Shown piece by piece: positions 5,864 to 6,673 of a stretch of DNA of 6,673 nucleotides; position 1 is the stretch's first letter, and every line of letters starts with the position of its first letter. This DNA comes from Nitrososphaerota archaeon (GTDB lineage: Archaea > Thermoproteota > Nitrososphaeria > Nitrososphaerales > Gagatemarchaeaceae). A program made the position numbers and the translations under genes. The notes under the pieces were generated by a model that saw nothing but the letters and a program-made list of their open reading frames with translations, was not told where the DNA came from and did not search any database. The stretch is taken from assembly GCA_005877365.1 (NCBI GenBank), contig VBPP01000013.1, positions 1 through 6,673 of the forward strand, given 5' to 3'.

Positions 5864-6673
5864 TCACAAAACACTGGTGACATCCTCCCACGACCAAATT
5901 CGTGGGCTTCCCGCTTCAACGCTCGGGCTTACCATCTCCCTTAGGGAGGGCAGAGGCCCTTGCTCTGCGGGTGACGACCCACTGTCCGTGGGCGGGCGAC
6001 TCTGGATGCCAAGCCTTTTGATGAGAAGCGCCGAGTTGACGTCTCGTGGAATTTCCTCGCCGCAGTTGGGACAGACATGCTCGCGCGTTGCGATATCCTT
6101 GGGGACCCAGTGAAGACACCAGTGACAGAACTGGGTCGTGCCCCATGGGTCGACGAAGACCGCGTTTTTCCCAAAGAGTTCAGACTTGAAGACTGCCTTT
6201 ATGGCGAAACTGCTCCACGAAGCGTCGGAGATGGATTTTGCGAGGCTGTGATTCTTGAGCAGACCGGGGACGTTCAATTTCTCCAGGACAAGGACGTCGT
6301 TCTCGGCGAATACCCTGTGAACCAGCTTGTTCTGGAAGTCCTCTCGTTTGCGCCTGATATGTAGGTGGAGCCTGGCGAGCCTGTGGCCGAGTGCGTGACG
6401 GCGCCTGGAACCCTTTAGTTTCTTTGAGAAGTGCCGCTGCAGGTGCTTGATCTCGTCTTCTGACCGGCGGAGGAACTGAGGATACTTGACCGACGATGCG
6501 TCGTCAAAGGTCGCGAACTCGGTCAGACCCATGTCTGCGCCCCTGACCCGGGCTGTGGGTATCTCAGAAAGAGGCTTTCTCTGTGGAGCTTCGCGCTCCG
6601 TGATGAAGATGGCGTACCAACCGTCCGCCTCTCGCTTGATGGTGAGGCGCTTTACCTTCCCGAGCAGCGGCCT
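5864..6673 (-). CDS. tnpB: TnpB RNA-guided nuclease of an IS200/IS605-type element (N-terminus beyond window)
   Basis: The frame stays open to the right edge, so 269 C-terminal residues are visible of a family that usually has about 370-430. It starts in the conserved KVKRLTIKREADGWYAIF segment. The RuvC triad is intact: Asp47 in RGADMGLTEFATF, Glu131 in VLVLEKLNV, Asp211 in RDVNSALL. The four-cysteine zinc finger is complete (CHWC at 183-186, CPNC at 201-204). TnpB proteins are ancestors of Cas12: an RNA from the element's right end guides them to cleave DNA next to a transposon-associated motif. No tnpA is visible; it may be off-window or absent, as in IS1341-type elements. ATG 6532 is not the start, since the catalytic Asp lies just before it. 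The last three residues and the stop appear to be encoded in flanking host DNA. Confidence 0.9.
   Translation of the reverse strand, partial: RPLLGKVKRLTIKREADGWYAIFITEREAPQRKPLSEIPTARVRGADMGLTEFATFDDASSVKYPQFLRRSEDEIKHLQRHFSKKLKGSRRRHALGHRLARLHLHIRRKREDFQNKLVHRVFAENDVLVLEKLNVPGLLKNHSLAKSISDASWSSFAIKAVFKSELFGKNAVFVDPWGTTQFCHWCLHWVPKDIATREHVCPNCGEEIPRDVNSALLIKRLGIQSRPPTDSGSSPAEQGPLPSLREMVSPSVEAGSPRIWSWEDVTSVL
5877..6000 (-). ncRNA. Predicted omega RNA (reRNA) scaffold at the tnpB 3' end
   Basis: Reading the minus strand towards the right end, five short hairpins follow each other: 5978-5992 (CCCAC/GTGGG), 5950-5968 (GCAGAG/CTCTGC, with an alternative AGGGC/GCCCT pairing), 5936-5948 (CTCCC/GGGAG), 5910-5927 (CCCG/CGGG) and 5887-5906 (CCCACGA/TCGTGGG). 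This overlaps the tnpB coding sequence, as expected for omega RNAs, which are processed from or initiated within the tnpB 3' end. The guide would be the roughly 16 nt of flanking DNA just after 5877. The 5' boundary is a guess. Confidence 0.6.
5887..5906 (-). repeat. Right-end subterminal hairpin of the IS element
   Basis: A perfect 7-bp inverted repeat, CCCACGA and TCGTGGG, encloses a 6-nt loop. This imperfect-palindrome position is where the Y1 transposase TnpA recognises IS200/IS605 right ends, and it also forms the last stem of the omega RNA. Confidence 0.7.

Larger units (their letters stand above)
5877..6673 (-). mobile_element. Right portion of an IS200/IS605 (IS1341-like) insertion element
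   Basis: The element carries tnpB. Its right end is placed at about 5877 on the basis of the typical subterminal hairpin (stem CCCACGA/TCGTGGG, 5887-5906) followed by GGGAGGATGTCAC, the kind of right end seen in this family. These elements have no terminal inverted repeats or target duplication. The left end lies outside the window. The boundary could be off by a few bases. Confidence 0.7.

Noticed and set aside
5797..5919. 41-residue N-terminal extension of MetE from ATG 5919
   Set aside because: It crosses the metE TATA box and the transposon right end; the family begins at about GTG 5796.

Overview
The window looks like chromosomal DNA from an uncultivated, GC-rich archaeon. Three things point that way. 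Most genes have an archaeal TATA-like box about 26-33 nt before a start codon with little or no leader and no clear Shine-Dalgarno. The methionine synthase is the short catalytic 'core-MetE' form typical of archaea. Membrane-anchored surface proteins and small zinc-ribbon proteins are frequent. I cannot fix the lineage; Thermoproteota/Nitrososphaeria-like or Thermoplasmatota-like groups are guesses.

Layout. (1) 1-1281, minus: the N-terminal 427 residues of a membrane-anchored PQQ-type beta-propeller protein, running off the left edge. It has a Thr/Ser stalk and no ordinary start codon in a sensible place. (2) 1390-2314, minus: an HExxH metallopeptidase-like protein followed 40 nt later by a 43-residue double-CxxC zinc ribbon, probably one operon. 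(3) 2395-2688, minus: a small beta-rich hypothetical protein, divergent from (4). (4) 2826-3536, plus: a membrane-anchored, divergent SGNH-hydrolase-like surface protein. (5) 3584-4009, plus: an SRPBCC/AHSA1-type protein. (6) 4037-4414, plus: a two-helix membrane protein with a C-terminal SHOCT domain. (7) 4415-4650: a convergent intergenic stretch with a U-rich terminator candidate. (8) 4651-5796, minus: core-MetE methionine synthase from a leaderless GTG start. (9) 5877-6673, minus: the right part of an IS200/IS605-type (IS1341-like) element, with a 5'-truncated-by-window tnpB whose catalytic residues are intact. Its 3' end folds into a run of hairpins that should be the omega RNA.

The genes do not form one pathway. 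They read as mostly single-gene transcription units: surface or envelope functions on the left and centre, amino-acid metabolism on the right, and a mobile RNA-guided nuclease element inserted about 50 bp upstream of the metE TATA box. The strongest results are the TnpB omega RNA with a readable guide, the revised leaderless starts for four genes, the overlooked 43-residue zinc ribbon, and the degenerate SGNH active site. I saw no clear new multi-gene defence or biosynthetic system.
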